Positions 44,770-54,141 of a stretch of 64,000 nucleotides of DNA are shown here, one piece after another. The translations under genes and the position numbers were made by a program. The number at the start of each line of letters is the position of its first letter. Positions within the stretch are counted from its first letter, which is position 1. The notes beneath the pieces are model-generated. The model was not told where the DNA came from. It saw only the letters and a program-made list of their open reading frames with translations, and did no database searches. Source of the DNA: UBA6244 sp965140775 (GTDB taxonomy: Bacteria > Bacteroidota > Bacteroidia > Bacteroidales > F082); NCBI GenBank assembly GCA_965140775.1, contig OZ223471.1, positions 2,108,001 to 2,172,000 of the forward strand, read 5' to 3'.

Positions 44770-47640
44770 TTAAAAATTCCATTTGATACCCATGCGCGCC
44801 CACCAACTGTAGTATTCTACTTTTAAGGTTTTGTCCGGAGTTCCCAAATAATAGCGCAAGGGTGAATTGGTAAGGTTGATAACATCTGTAAAAACCCTAA
44901 GGTGTTGGTTTATGGCATAGTTGGCAGTAAAATCCAGATGCCAGGCCTTGTCATAATATTGGTCGAGGTCTTTGTCGGCACCTAATTCATCCAAAAAATC
45001 ATCGTGGTAATTGGCGGCCAGTTTGGCGTAAAACTTTTTGGATTCGTAATAAATGGCCAGATTGGTGGTGTGTTTGGCCTGGCCGGGGAGTGTAATTTTT
45101 TCCTGAATAGAATCTGAACTAAACAAACTAAGGTCGTCCTCTCCAAAAACGACAACAGCGTCAGAATAGTTTGCCGGATATCTTTTATTGATGAATGCCT
45201 CGGAATAAGTGTAAGTGTAATTCAGGTAGATGCCGAAATTGGCCAGCATTCCGGGTAGACCATTCAATTTGAATTGTGCCTGTAATTCAGCCCCGTAAAC
45301 AAAAGCCTTTTTGCCATTGATAGCCTTGGTAATTTCAACCAAACCGTAATCGGCCGGGTCGCCTTCATGAGCAAACCGTTTGTAGTAAAAAATAAAATTG
45401 TCAATATTTTTATAAAAAAGGCCACCTGAGATTACCCCATTTCTCACATAACGTTCGGCCAGAAAATCGATGTTTAGCGAAAGTGGGAATTTTAAATCAG
45501 GATTACCGTATCTCACTTCGTCTTGATCTTCTTCACGATAGGGGAGTACATCTTCGAAATTGGGACGTGAGTAAGTGTAAGTAGCCGCTGCACGAAGGTT
45601 GGTGGTTTCATTTAGCAGATATTTCAGTTGAAACTGTGGAAGGAAAAAGTGTTGGGTTCGTTGGTCGGTTAACGTGTCCATGTCGCTAAAACGTCCGTTT
45701 AGCGTGATAATGCGTCTGCCTTCATAATCCAGGTTGGTTTGTTCGTATCGCACCCCGCCCAGAATCATCAGTCGGTTCATGTCGTATCTGAACATGGCAT
45801 AACCGGCATAAATATCTTCGTCGGCTTTATAGTCTTCCCCAAATCCCTGAACCTTGGTGGCCGTTCGGTCGATGATGAAAAACTGAGGGTAGTATTCATA
45901 AAAATTGGACATCTTGGAGGCGGAGGGCATGTGATTGATGATGTATCCCTGATTGAGCAGGTTGGTGTTGGAAAACCCGTCATCGGTCACCGTCTCCAAA
46001 GATAAATCTGGTCCCGTTCCGGGGTATGTATTGCTTGTAGTAAAATAGGCGCCAAAATCCTGTGCATAGATATTTCTGTTTTTTTCTTTAACCCTTACTT
46101 TGGCTCCAAACTTAAAATATCCCGGGTTTGCTGAAATGTTGAAGGGGAGTTCCAAATTAACACGTGCCGTGTAGTTTTTATCCCTTACATCGATATCCTT
46201 GTAAAGCAATTCATTCATGTCGTAATGTGCGTAATCATAAGCGTTTTGAGCTTCATCCGGATTAGGGAAATAGGGTTTGGGCCACTTGGGATCGTCCATA
46301 TTAAATTTAATGGCGATGGCTTGTCCGGGGTTGTCGAATCGCGCTTCCATATAATCAGGTTGCTTTTCGGAGGCCAAAGCATAACTTAGTTCATAATCAA
46401 CTTTTAAACGACTTATTACGTGATTTCCTCCTGCATTTAATGTGCTTACATTTTGTGTCTTGGTGCGATTTTTTACATCATGGTCAATTCCGCCGTAGAG
46501 GTACGAATATTCACTGATGGCATCATCCAGCCCATAGATTTTACGGTATCTGTTTTCATGATCTTCAAAATTATTGTACATGCCTCTCAGGTAAACCGTG
46601 CTGTGTTGGTTGAATTCGTAATCAAGTGTAGCACTGAGCCCTGTTCTTTTTCGGGTGATGTCATATTGCCGAAGCTGAAATTCACGATATTGCACATGGT
46701 AGTTGTCCTGACCTTCATCCTGACTTCCCCAGAAAGGCCCCTTTACATATTTAAACTCCATATCGTCGGCGCCCTGATTGTTTACGTAATAGCTGCTATT
46801 CATTTGAAAACCAAGCTTGTTATGGCGCTGACCATACGCAAATTGCACCTGGTAATTGGGGGTTTGACGAAGGTTGTTATAGCCACCGGCCAAAGTGGCT
46901 CTGATATCGGGTTCGGAGGATTCGGCTTTTTTTGTTACAATATTTACCGTTCCCCCAATGCCGTCACCGTCCATATCCGGTGTCAGAACTTTTGTAACTT
47001 CTATCAACTCGATTTGATCCGCCGAAATTATATCCATCCCCACATACCTTACATTTCCTTCGGGTGAGGGTATTTGTTCGCCATTGATATTAAAATTGGT
47101 GAGTTCGGGGGGTGTTCCACGCAGTTGAACATAGCGTCCTTCACCTTGATCGCGCTGTAGGGTGATACCCGGAATTCGTTGAATGGCTTCCGCCGCGTTC
47201 ATGTCGGGGAATTGTGCAATTTGTTCAGCGCTTACAATGTTTTTGATATTTTCGGCCTCCTTTTGTTCCACCAATGCTTTGTTTTGACCGGTTGTTTTGG
47301 CCGTAACATGAATGGTTTGGAGCATTTCAGAAATCGGGGAGAGTTTAATCTTTACCTGATTTTTGCCGATTGTCAATGTTTTTCTTAAGGTGTCGGTATG
47401 ATAGCCAATGAAACTTACAATTAGTGTAATATCGCTTTTACCCAGGTTATCAAACACAAATTTTCCTTCGAAGTCGGAGGAAATTCCAATGTTGGTTTTT
47501 TCGACACGGATGGTAGCTCCAGCCAACGATTCTCCCGAAAGTTTGTCCACTACCGTACCACTTAGTTGGTAGTTGCTTTGGGCTTGCAACATACCTTGTA
47601 TGACCCCCCATAAAATGATGAATAGCGTTGTTCTTTTCAT
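44770..47640 (-). CDS. TonB-dependent receptor next to phytase
   Basis: The ATG at 47640 (MKRTTLFIILWGVIQGMLQA) gives 956 residues; a 29-residue upstream frame lacks signal-peptide character. The N-terminal CarboxypepD_reg-like domain (about 24-105) contains LSGTVVDKLSGESLAGATI. The plug domain follows with QFPDMNAAEAIQRIPGITLQ and a VRYVGMDIISADQIELIEVTK stretch, then the barrel, ending WWARMGIKWNF. This is the CirA/FecA-like long-barrel class rather than a SusC pair, since no SusD gene is present. The link with phytase suggests it imports inositol phosphates, phosphate or iron-phytate (inference). Confidence 0.9.
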   Translation of the reverse strand: MKRTTLFIILWGVIQGMLQAQSNYQLSGTVVDKLSGESLAGATIRVEKTNIGISSDFEGKFVFDNLGKSDITLIVSFIGYHTDTLRKTLTIGKNQVKIKLSPISEMLQTIHVTAKTTGQNKALVEQKEAENIKNIVSAEQIAQFPDMNAAEAIQRIPGITLQRDQGEGRYVQLRGTPPELTNFNINGEQIPSPEGNVRYVGMDIISADQIELIEVTKVLTPDMDGDGIGGTVNIVTKKAESSEPDIRATLAGGYNNLRQTPNYQVQFAYGQRHNKLGFQMNSSYYVNNQGADDMEFKYVKGPFWGSQDEGQDNYHVQYREFQLRQYDITRKRTGLSATLDYEFNQHSTVYLRGMYNNFEDHENRYRKIYGLDDAISEYSYLYGGIDHDVKNRTKTQNVSTLNAGGNHVISRLKVDYELSYALASEKQPDYMEARFDNPGQAIAIKFNMDDPKWPKPYFPNPDEAQNAYDYAHYDMNELLYKDIDVRDKNYTARVNLELPFNISANPGYFKFGAKVRVKEKNRNIYAQDFGAYFTTSNTYPGTGPDLSLETVTDDGFSNTNLLNQGYIINHMPSASKMSNFYEYYPQFFIIDRTATKVQGFGEDYKADEDIYAGYAMFRYDMNRLMILGGVRYEQTNLDYEGRRIITLNGRFSDMDTLTDQRTQHFFLPQFQLKYLLNETTNLRAAATYTYSRPNFEDVLPYREEDQDEVRYGNPDLKFPLSLNIDFLAERYVRNGVISGGLFYKNIDNFIFYYKRFAHEGDPADYGLVEITKAINGKKAFVYGAELQAQFKLNGLPGMLANFGIYLNYTYTYSEAFINKRYPANYSDAVVVFGEDDLSLFSSDSIQEKITLPGQAKHTTNLAIYYESKKFYAKLAANYHDDFLDELGADKDLDQYYDKAWHLDFTANYAINQHLRVFTDVINLTNSPLRYYLGTPDKTLKVEYYSWWARMGIKWNF

Positions 47641-47737
47641 GTGAATGTGTTTTTGAAGCGCCCCCTGTGTTGGATTCCTGTATGGAAAAGTCCTCGTCCG
47701 GATGGTAGGACGAGGACCTAAACTCAATGATGAAAAA

Positions 47738-49405
47738 TTATTGTTTATTGATGATGAGTTTTGATTGGTAGCTGGCTTTGCCTTGTTCTACCTGAATGAG
47801 GTACATGCCATTGGAAAGAAAGTCTGCCTTTATTGGTAAAGATGATTGTCCGGAGGTTTGGGTGCTCAAAACCAGCGACCCCATTTGGTTATATATCCGG
47901 ATTTTGGCTGGAGAGTCATCCTGCAGTTTCAGGGTTACCTCACTTCCATTGCTGGGATTAGGATAAAGGGTTAATTGTCCCCTCAAAGGATTTTCGTTGA
48001 TAGCAGAAGGAGCTGAATAATAAATGATTAGTCGTGGTACCCTTTCAGGATGATTCTGTCCGTCGCCACCATCCTCAGGGTCGCTGATGTTTTCAAATGA
48101 TTCAAGTTCGCGGGCATTGTCGAAATCGCTGGGCCCCTGGTTTTCACCTTTGAGCATCAGTGCCAGCGAATTTCCTGACTGCCAGCCCTCTCGATTTACA
48201 ATTTCCTGAATAATGCTTTTCAATTCCGGAGTACGGTATGGCATCCATAGTCCCCATTCTTCATTCACGGTCCAGGTTACGGAGGCTGCGGTTTCGGGAC
48301 GGTCGGTGATGAGTGCATCATAGGAATAGGTTTCTGCCTGGTCGGCAGCTTCGCCTACAATGGTAATAATGGCCACATCATCAGCACTTTTGCCTTCATG
48401 CGAGTATACCTGTATGTAGGCTGAATCGATGGTCATACCTCTGGGGATGGTTACATCGGTAAAACGGAGACCTGCGGTGAGTACATTTTGCTTCTCGGGA
48501 TCGCCTTCCCAACCTGCATCCAAATCGTCGTCGTAAAGGGAGTCCATGGCATCGTTTTCCTGTTCGGCATCATCTGAAGAGGTTTGGAGGGTAATCACCT
48601 GGCCATTGTCGAGGGTATCTGTGATAGGGGTTCCGTTTTGACGGATGGGGATTTCCAAAACCTGTGATTCGAAAGTGTAGTAAATCACCAGTTCGGGAAC
48701 TCTTTCGGGATGATTCTGTCCATCACCGCCATCTTCCGGATCGGCAATATTTTCAAAGGACTCCATTTCACGTGCATTGTCGAAATCAGATGGACCCTGA
48801 TTTTCTCCTTTGAGCATCAGCGCAAGGGAATTTCCAAATTGGTAGTCAGCTCTGTCCACTATCTCCTGAATCACCGATTTGATATCAGGTGTACGATACG
48901 ATTGCCATAGTTCCCATTCGGTATCCACAATCCACCTAACGCTGGCAGTGGTTTCAGGACGATCTGATATAAGTCCGTCGTAGCTGTAGGTAGCCGGATT
49001 CCCTGAAGCTTCTCCCACGATGGTTAGGTTTGCCACGTCTTCGGCTGATTTGCCTTCATGACTGCTAAACACCAAAAACGCGGAATCGATGTTAGCTCCC
49101 GCAGGTACCTGAACTCCTTGAAAGCGAAGTCCTGTGATCAGTACGTTTTGTTTTTCAGGATCACCTTCCCAGCCTGCATCCAAATCGTCATCATAAAGCG
49201 AATCCATGGCATCGTTTTCTTGCTCAGCATCGTCCGAGGAGGTGTTGATGGTAACCACCTGTCCATTGTCGAGGGTGTCGGTTACAGGCGTTCCATTCTG
49301 AATGATACGAACCGAAAACATGTGGTTCTGTGCCATGATCCCTTTCGGGGAGAAGCCCATCACTAAAAGAATAAAAGTAAAAAGTAGCATTTTTTTCATA
49401 GTCAT
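47738..49405 (-). CDS. T9SS-exported protein with tandemly duplicated 220-residue domain
   Basis: A 555-residue exported protein; the signal peptide ends GIMAQ. Residues about 31-243 and 251-463 are two copies of one domain offset by exactly 220 residues. Shared blocks are QNGTP (36 and 256), DTLDNGQV, TSSDDAEQENDAMDSLYDDD and SLALMLKGENQGPSDFDNAR. The domains are acidic and beta-rich; I do not recognise them with certainty. The final 80 residues (LYPNPSNGSEVTL through SKLIINKQ) form a type A sorting tail. It lies 97 bp upstream of the receptor gene in the same direction as the phytase. Confidence 0.8.
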   Translation of the reverse strand: MTMKKMLLFTFILLVMGFSPKGIMAQNHMFSVRIIQNGTPVTDTLDNGQVVTINTSSDDAEQENDAMDSLYDDDLDAGWEGDPEKQNVLITGLRFQGVQVPAGANIDSAFLVFSSHEGKSAEDVANLTIVGEASGNPATYSYDGLISDRPETTASVRWIVDTEWELWQSYRTPDIKSVIQEIVDRADYQFGNSLALMLKGENQGPSDFDNAREMESFENIADPEDGGDGQNHPERVPELVIYYTFESQVLEIPIRQNGTPITDTLDNGQVITLQTSSDDAEQENDAMDSLYDDDLDAGWEGDPEKQNVLTAGLRFTDVTIPRGMTIDSAYIQVYSHEGKSADDVAIITIVGEAADQAETYSYDALITDRPETAASVTWTVNEEWGLWMPYRTPELKSIIQEIVNREGWQSGNSLALMLKGENQGPSDFDNARELESFENISDPEDGGDGQNHPERVPRLIIYYSAPSAINENPLRGQLTLYPNPSNGSEVTLKLQDDSPAKIRIYNQMGSLVLSTQTSGQSSLPIKADFLSNGMYLIQVEQGKASYQSKLIINKQ

Positions 49406-49703
49406 TGAATTTTAAATGTTGGTTTATTGATGTTCCAAAAATCCGCAGATGTCGTCAGAATGGTATTTCTGATAGTTTATCAAAATGTTAAAATATTGTT
49501 AATATCTAAAATGGATCAAAATAGATGCCTGAAAAACAGGCTTTTAAGATTGTCTGTTTGCCTTGGATTGCCCATTATTGCTAAGATTGCCGGGTGATCG
49601 GGTACCATCAAAACACCATCACTGATTTGTAATTTAGGATATCTTTGCAGCTTGTTGGTTCATCATATCAACTTACTATCAATCCTTATTAAACTACGCT
49701 CCG
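49406..49703. promoter_or_regulatory. Divergent intergenic region; -7 box for the oxidoreductase
   Basis: 298 bp between the T9SS gene and the FAD oxidoreductase gene. On plus, TATCTTTG (49640-49647) fits TAnnTTTG, about 55 bp before the ATG. No good minus-strand promoter for the phytase run was found, and no phosphate-box-like repeat was recognised. Confidence 0.4.
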
Positions 49704-51236
49704 ATGGGATATAAATCAATCCAAATAAAGCTGCCGACGGGTTATTCTGACCATGAAATCAGGCAATCCATTACCCGCACTCTGGGGTTGAAAGATTTTT
49801 CCTTTCAGGTGGAGAAAAAAAGTCTGGATGCGCGCAAAAAGAATGATATTCATTGGCAGATGACTTTGGTGGTATCGTCGGATCAACTCAAGGGCGAGCC
49901 TTTGGAGCGTCCAAAGGAAATGGAGATTCCCCTTAAAAAGCGCCATGAAAAGGTGTTGGTAGTTGGAAGTGGGCCGGCCGGTTTTTTCGCAGCCCATGTG
50001 CTGCAATTGGCAGGATTCCGGGTAACTATCATTGAGCGCGGTTCGGATGTTATGGAAAGAACAAAAGCCATTGAACAACTTGAAAGCCAGGGGCTTTTCT
50101 CGGGAAACAACAATTACGCTTTTGGTGAGGGTGGTGCCGGCACTTTTTCTGACGGCAAGCTCACATCGCGTTCAAAGCATATATCCCTGGAGCGGCATTT
50201 TATTCTGAATGAATATGTAAAAGCCGGAGCACCCGAGGAAATTCTCTACATGGCTCATCCACATGTTGGTACCGATAATTTAAAAATTGTGGTGGCTAAC
50301 CTCAGGAAGAGATTTCTTGAAAATGGGGGCGTATTCTTGTTCGATACCATGTTGGAGGATGTTTCGGTTTCCAAAGGTCGAATTACGAGCGTTAAAACCA
50401 ACCGGGGCGACATGGAGGCCGACCACCTGATTCTGGCCACGGGACATTCGGCCTATGATACCTACCGCATGTTAATGGGTCGCGGTGTGCCATTCAGAAC
50501 CAAAAATTTTGCCATAGGGCATCGCATCGAACATCCACAAACGCTTATCAATCAGGCGCAATGGGGCAGGGACTCTTTGCCCGGAGTGAAGGCAGCCGAA
50601 TACCGACTGGCCACGCAAACTCCCTCGGGATTGCCGGTTTACTCCTTTTGCATGTGTCCGGGAGGTACGGTGGTTCCTGCTGCCGCTTTCGCTGAAAAAA
50701 GTGTGGTCAACGGCATGAGCTATTACCAACGCAACGGACAGTTTGCCAACGCAGGCTGTGTGGTGGGCGTTCATCCTGACATTTTGTTGGGACACACGGC
50801 CAGCGCGTTGGAAATTCTGGACTGGATGGACCGATTGGAAGAGAAGTTTTACCGTTTTTCGGAAGGATATGTAATTCCCGCCAACCGAGCTTCGGACTAT
50901 ATCAAACGAGTCGTTTCCAAAAAAACCGGCAGCAGCAGTTATCCTTTAGGAATGCAGTCAGCCCCTTTATTCGATATGGTTCCAAAACAAATCAGCAAAG
51001 CCTTATCAGAAGGACTGATGGATTTTAGTCGTAAAATCAAAGGCTTTGAACATGGCTTGTTGATGGGACTGGAAAGCAAGACCTCATCTCCCATACAGGT
51101 GATTCGAAATCAGGATGGTCTGTGCGAAGGTTTTGAAAACCTGTACTTTGTAGGCGAGGGGAGTGGCTATTCCGGTGGTATTATCTCCAGCGCTGCCGAT
51201 GGGGTGAAGTGCGCGATGGGTTTGGTCAAGAGGTAG
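49704..51236 (+). CDS. FAD-dependent oxidoreductase (COG2509 type)
   Basis: A 510-residue flavoprotein. The dinucleotide-binding motif is VVGSGPAGFFAAHVL (about 92-106) followed by an acidic end of strand two (TIIERG). Further features are GEGGAGTFSDGKLTSR (139-155), characteristic of this group, ADHLILATGHSAYDTY and the C-terminal FVGEGSGYSGGIISSAADG closing the FAD site. The N-terminal 85 residues form a small alpha/beta domain (IRQSITRTLGL). The substrate is not known for the family. It is a single gene followed by a convergent unit. Confidence 0.85.
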   Translation: MGYKSIQIKLPTGYSDHEIRQSITRTLGLKDFSFQVEKKSLDARKKNDIHWQMTLVVSSDQLKGEPLERPKEMEIPLKKRHEKVLVVGSGPAGFFAAHVLQLAGFRVTIIERGSDVMERTKAIEQLESQGLFSGNNNYAFGEGGAGTFSDGKLTSRSKHISLERHFILNEYVKAGAPEEILYMAHPHVGTDNLKIVVANLRKRFLENGGVFLFDTMLEDVSVSKGRITSVKTNRGDMEADHLILATGHSAYDTYRMLMGRGVPFRTKNFAIGHRIEHPQTLINQAQWGRDSLPGVKAAEYRLATQTPSGLPVYSFCMCPGGTVVPAAAFAEKSVVNGMSYYQRNGQFANAGCVVGVHPDILLGHTASALEILDWMDRLEEKFYRFSEGYVIPANRASDYIKRVVSKKTGSSSYPLGMQSAPLFDMVPKQISKALSEGLMDFSRKIKGFEHGLLMGLESKTSSPIQVIRNQDGLCEGFENLYFVGEGSGYSGGIISSAADGVKCAMGLVKR

Positions 51237-51429
51237 GGATAACAAGAACTTAGTTTCTCTAACTACTCCATTATACGCTTTTTTACGTGACATTTTTAAT
51301 TTTTTTGTTTGTGGAAGAGCAGGATTGACGTATGGACCCCATTTGTTTTTCCCACCTTACTTTTACAAAAAGGAGCCTGCATAAAAAAATCGTGGTGATC
51401 ACGAAGAAGCGACCGGAGAATCAAAGATT

Positions 51430-51744
51430 TTACCAATAAACAATGTCCAGCACAATGAGTGCCACGATCACCAACAGCAGGAGGGGAAGCAGGAGGGTTC
51501 TTTTCCTGTTTTGGTAATCTGCCCAGCGGTCTTCATCCAGGTGGTATCGGGCATTGGATTGTACGACAATTCCACGTCGAATCAACCTTTGGACATGATG
51601 ATGATGCCTGATATGCAATTCATCCAGCGTTTTGGCGGTACTTTCGGATACAGCCCCGGCATTTCTGAATTTTCTGATGGTTTTCCTGGTTCTTGCCACC
51701 AGGATAATGAGGATAAGCAAGGGTATGAATGATGTTCCTGTCAT
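51430..51744 (-). CDS. Small membrane protein of unknown function
   Basis: A 104-residue protein with two terminal membrane helices: residues 5-17 (FIPLLILIILVA) and 83-103 (LLLPLLLLVIVALIVLDIVYW). The middle is basic with HIRHHHHVQRLIRRG, histidine-rich. I do not recognise a family. The position between the oxidoreductase and DUF1456 gives no functional hint. Confidence 0.55.
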   Translation of the reverse strand: MTGTSFIPLLILIILVARTRKTIRKFRNAGAVSESTAKTLDELHIRHHHHVQRLIRRGIVVQSNARYHLDEDRWADYQNRKRTLLLPLLLLVIVALIVLDIVYW

Positions 51745-51853
51745 AACATAGTGTTTTAGTTAAACAATTTATCCATTCAATTCGGGAAGATACGTGCCAT
51801 CCAAATGGTGCGTCCTCCCTTAGTCTCTGGTTGTCAGCTTATAATTTTACCCC

Positions 51854-52126
51854 CTAATCTTTTTCTTCGTCTGAAGCGTTGACCCCTTTCTGAGGTTTTT
51901 CGTCCGGTACCCCGCGCTTGTATATAATAAGCCCGTTCAAAAAGTTGCGTAATATCTGATCCTGAAGCGGTTTGTACTTGGGATGTTCGCTGTTGCGGAA
52001 AAAGGCACCCAACTCGCTTTTGGATATTCGATAATCGGCCAGCATCAGTATTTCAACGATGTCGTCGTCGCGCAATTTGAGGGCTACCCTCAGTTTTTTA
52101 AGTATGTCGTTGTTGGTTAGTGCCAT
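51854..52126 (-). CDS. DUF1456 family protein, single-repeat form
   Basis: A 90-residue protein with NNDILKKLRVALKLRDDDIVEI and FLNGLIIYKRG, matching the YehS/DUF1456 repeat. As I recall, Escherichia coli YehS carries two such repeats (about 156 residues), while this protein has one. Function unknown in both. It lies 26 bp downstream of ettA on the same strand and is probably co-transcribed with it. Confidence 0.8.
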   Translation of the reverse strand: MALTNNDILKKLRVALKLRDDDIVEILMLADYRISKSELGAFFRNSEHPKYKPLQDQILRNFLNGLIIYKRGVPDEKPQKGVNASDEEKD

Positions 52127-52151
52127 ATCACTTTTTGTTGGTTATTTGTAA

Positions 52152-53825
52152 TTACCCCAAACTTCTGTATCTTAGTCTTTTGGGTGTAATATCACCCAGT
52201 CGTTTTTTCTTATTTTCTTCATATTCGGAATAGGAACCTTCAAAATATACCACTTTGGAGTCGCCTTCAAAAGCCAGGATATGGGTGGCAATCCGGTCGA
52301 GGAACCACCTGTCGTGAGAAATTACCACAGCGCAGCCGGCAAAGTTTTCCAGACCTTCTTCCAATGCCCGGAGGGTATTTACATCGATGTCGTTGGTGGG
52401 CTCATCGAGCAATAGTACATTGGCTTCCTGTTTGAGGGTGAGGGCCAGATGGAGTCGGTTGCGCTCACCTCCGGAAAGGACGCCGGTTTTTTTACCTTGG
52501 TCGTTGCCGCCAAAATTAAAACGGGAGACATATGCCCTTGAGTTCATGGTTCGTTTGCCCAATTGAATGAGGTCGTGGCCGCCCGAAACCACTTCCCAAA
52601 CAGTTTTTTCGGGATCAATTTCGGCATGTGCCTGGTCCACATAGCCCACCTGTACGGTGTCGCCCACTTCAAAGGTCCCCTCATCAGGTTGTTCCAGTCC
52701 CATAATCAAGCGGAAAAGGGTGGTTTTTCCGGCTCCGTTTGGTCCTATTACGCCCACAATTCCACCGGGAGGCAAACTAAAGTCCAGGTTGTCAAAAAGT
52801 AATTTGTTGCCATAAGCCTTTCTAAGCCCTTTTACCTCAATTACTTTACTTCCCAGGCGAGCACCGTTTGGAATAAACAACTCCAATTGTTCCACTTTTT
52901 CATTTCCGTCTTCCGACAACATGCGTTCGTAATTGGAAATACGTGATTTGGATTTGGCATGACGGGCTTTGGGTGCCATTCGAACCCATTCGAGCTCTCG
53001 TTCAAGGGTTTTACGACGTTTGCTGGCTGTTTTTTCTTCCATGGCCAGACGTTTGGATTTTTGGTCGAGCCAGCCCGAATAATTTCCCTTCCATGGGATG
53101 CCTTTTCCGCGATCCAACTCGAGTATCCATCCGGCCACATTGTCCAGAAAGTAGCGGTCATGGGTCACGGCAATCACTGTTCCTTTGTATTGTTTCAGGT
53201 GATTTTCGAGCCATTCCACCGACTCCGCATCCAGGTGGTTGGTGGGCTCGTCCAATAGCAGAATGTCGGGTTCGCGGAGCAACAAGCGGCACAAAGCCAC
53301 CCGACGGCGTTCACCACCGGAAAGTACACCCACCAGCTTATCTTCATCCGGACAACGTAAGGCATCCATGGCGCGCTCCAAACGGGTATCCAATTCCCAG
53401 CCGTTGTGTTGCTCGATAAGTTCGGTGAGCTCTCCCTGACGTTGAATGACCTTGTCCATTTCATCATCGCTCATGGGTTCCATAAACTTCAGGTTGATGG
53501 CTTCGTATTCTTTGAGCAGGTCAACCACCTCCTGAACGCCTTCTTCAACTACCTGACGAACAGTTGCTTTGTCGTCGAGAACAGGTTCTTGCTCCAACAA
53601 GCCGATGGAATAACCCTTGGCGAAAACCACTTCACCGTTGTACGACTTATCCACGCCTGCAATGATTCTCAGAAGGGTGGATTTTCCACTTCCATTTAAT
53701 CCAATGATGCCAATTTTGGCTCCATAAAAGAAAGAGAGGTAGATGTCTTTGATGATTTCTTTGTTGGGTGGTACCAATTTACTTACCCCAACCATCGAAA
53801 AGATGATTTTTTTATCGTCTGCCAT
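52152..53825 (-). CDS. ettA: ABC-F translational ATPase EttA
   Basis: The ATG at 53825 (MADDKKIIFSMVGVSK) gives 557 residues; the longer frame to 53876 is not family-like. Two ABC cassettes: Walker A GLNGSGKST (42-50) and GPNGAGKTT in the second half, signatures LSGGERRRVAL and LSGGERNRLHL, and Walker B LLLDEPTNHL and LLLDEPTND. The arm and linker between them (YERMLSEDG at the end) fit EttA rather than the Uup or resistance types. EttA binds the ribosomal E site and couples translation to the cell's energy state. Full length for the family. Confidence 0.95.
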   Translation of the reverse strand: MADDKKIIFSMVGVSKLVPPNKEIIKDIYLSFFYGAKIGIIGLNGSGKSTLLRIIAGVDKSYNGEVVFAKGYSIGLLEQEPVLDDKATVRQVVEEGVQEVVDLLKEYEAINLKFMEPMSDDEMDKVIQRQGELTELIEQHNGWELDTRLERAMDALRCPDEDKLVGVLSGGERRRVALCRLLLREPDILLLDEPTNHLDAESVEWLENHLKQYKGTVIAVTHDRYFLDNVAGWILELDRGKGIPWKGNYSGWLDQKSKRLAMEEKTASKRRKTLERELEWVRMAPKARHAKSKSRISNYERMLSEDGNEKVEQLELFIPNGARLGSKVIEVKGLRKAYGNKLLFDNLDFSLPPGGIVGVIGPNGAGKTTLFRLIMGLEQPDEGTFEVGDTVQVGYVDQAHAEIDPEKTVWEVVSGGHDLIQLGKRTMNSRAYVSRFNFGGNDQGKKTGVLSGGERNRLHLALTLKQEANVLLLDEPTNDIDVNTLRALEEGLENFAGCAVVISHDRWFLDRIATHILAFEGDSKVVYFEGSYSEYEENKKKRLGDITPKRLRYRSLG

Positions 53826-53839
53826 GAGAATTTTTTTTA

Positions 53840-53847
53840 CAAAGGTA
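53840..53847 (-). promoter_or_regulatory. -7 promoter box for ettA
   Basis: On the minus strand TACCTTTG (53847-53840) fits TAnnTTTG, about 15 bp before the ATG at 53825. No -33 partner at a normal distance was found. Confidence 0.4.
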
Positions 53848-53902
53848 ATCGATTTTAACCTCCGAAATGTAAGCAAGCATCACACTTGTTTTGTGTTAAA
53901 AC

Positions 53903-53910
53903 TATCTTTG
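53903..53910 (+). promoter_or_regulatory. -7 promoter box for ywbE
   Basis: TATCTTTG fits TAnnTTTG and lies 18 bp before the ATG at 53929. TTG at 53886-53888 is 14 bp upstream, shorter than the usual spacing. Confidence 0.4.
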
Positions 53911-53928
53911 CCAAAAAAAAGCTAATCC

Positions 53929-54141
53929 ATGACAAATAGTGAAAGCGATGGCCGTATCCGGGCCAATATTCAGGTAGGGTATGAGGTGGAAATTGTTCAA
54001 AAACACCATCAGCGTTCGGGTGAGCTTACCCATGGAATGGTCAAGCGCATCCTAACCAGTTCGCCCAACCATTCCCGTGGCATCAAGGTGATGCTGGATA
54101 CCGGTGAGGTGGGACGGGTGCAGCGGGTGGTGCCGGAGTAG
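53929..54141 (+). CDS. ywbE: YwbE family protein (DUF2196)
   Basis: A 70-residue protein. IQVGYEVEIVQKHHQRSGELTHG followed by KRILTSSPNHSRGIKVML and GEVGRVQRVV is the complete DUF2196/YwbE pattern, a small basic beta-rich fold of unknown function. Length is normal. The stop codon and last codons fall inside the first unit of a 133-bp tandem repeat. Confidence 0.88.
   Translation: MTNSESDGRIRANIQVGYEVEIVQKHHQRSGELTHGMVKRILTSSPNHSRGIKVMLDTGEVGRVQRVVPE

Noticed and set aside
44770..47640. SusC-type receptor of a polysaccharide locus
   Set aside because: No SusD gene is adjacent and the neighbouring enzyme is a phytase, not a glycoside hydrolase.
47641..47727. 29-residue extension of the phytase-linked receptor
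   Set aside because: It has no signal-peptide character; MKRTTLF starts a normal one.
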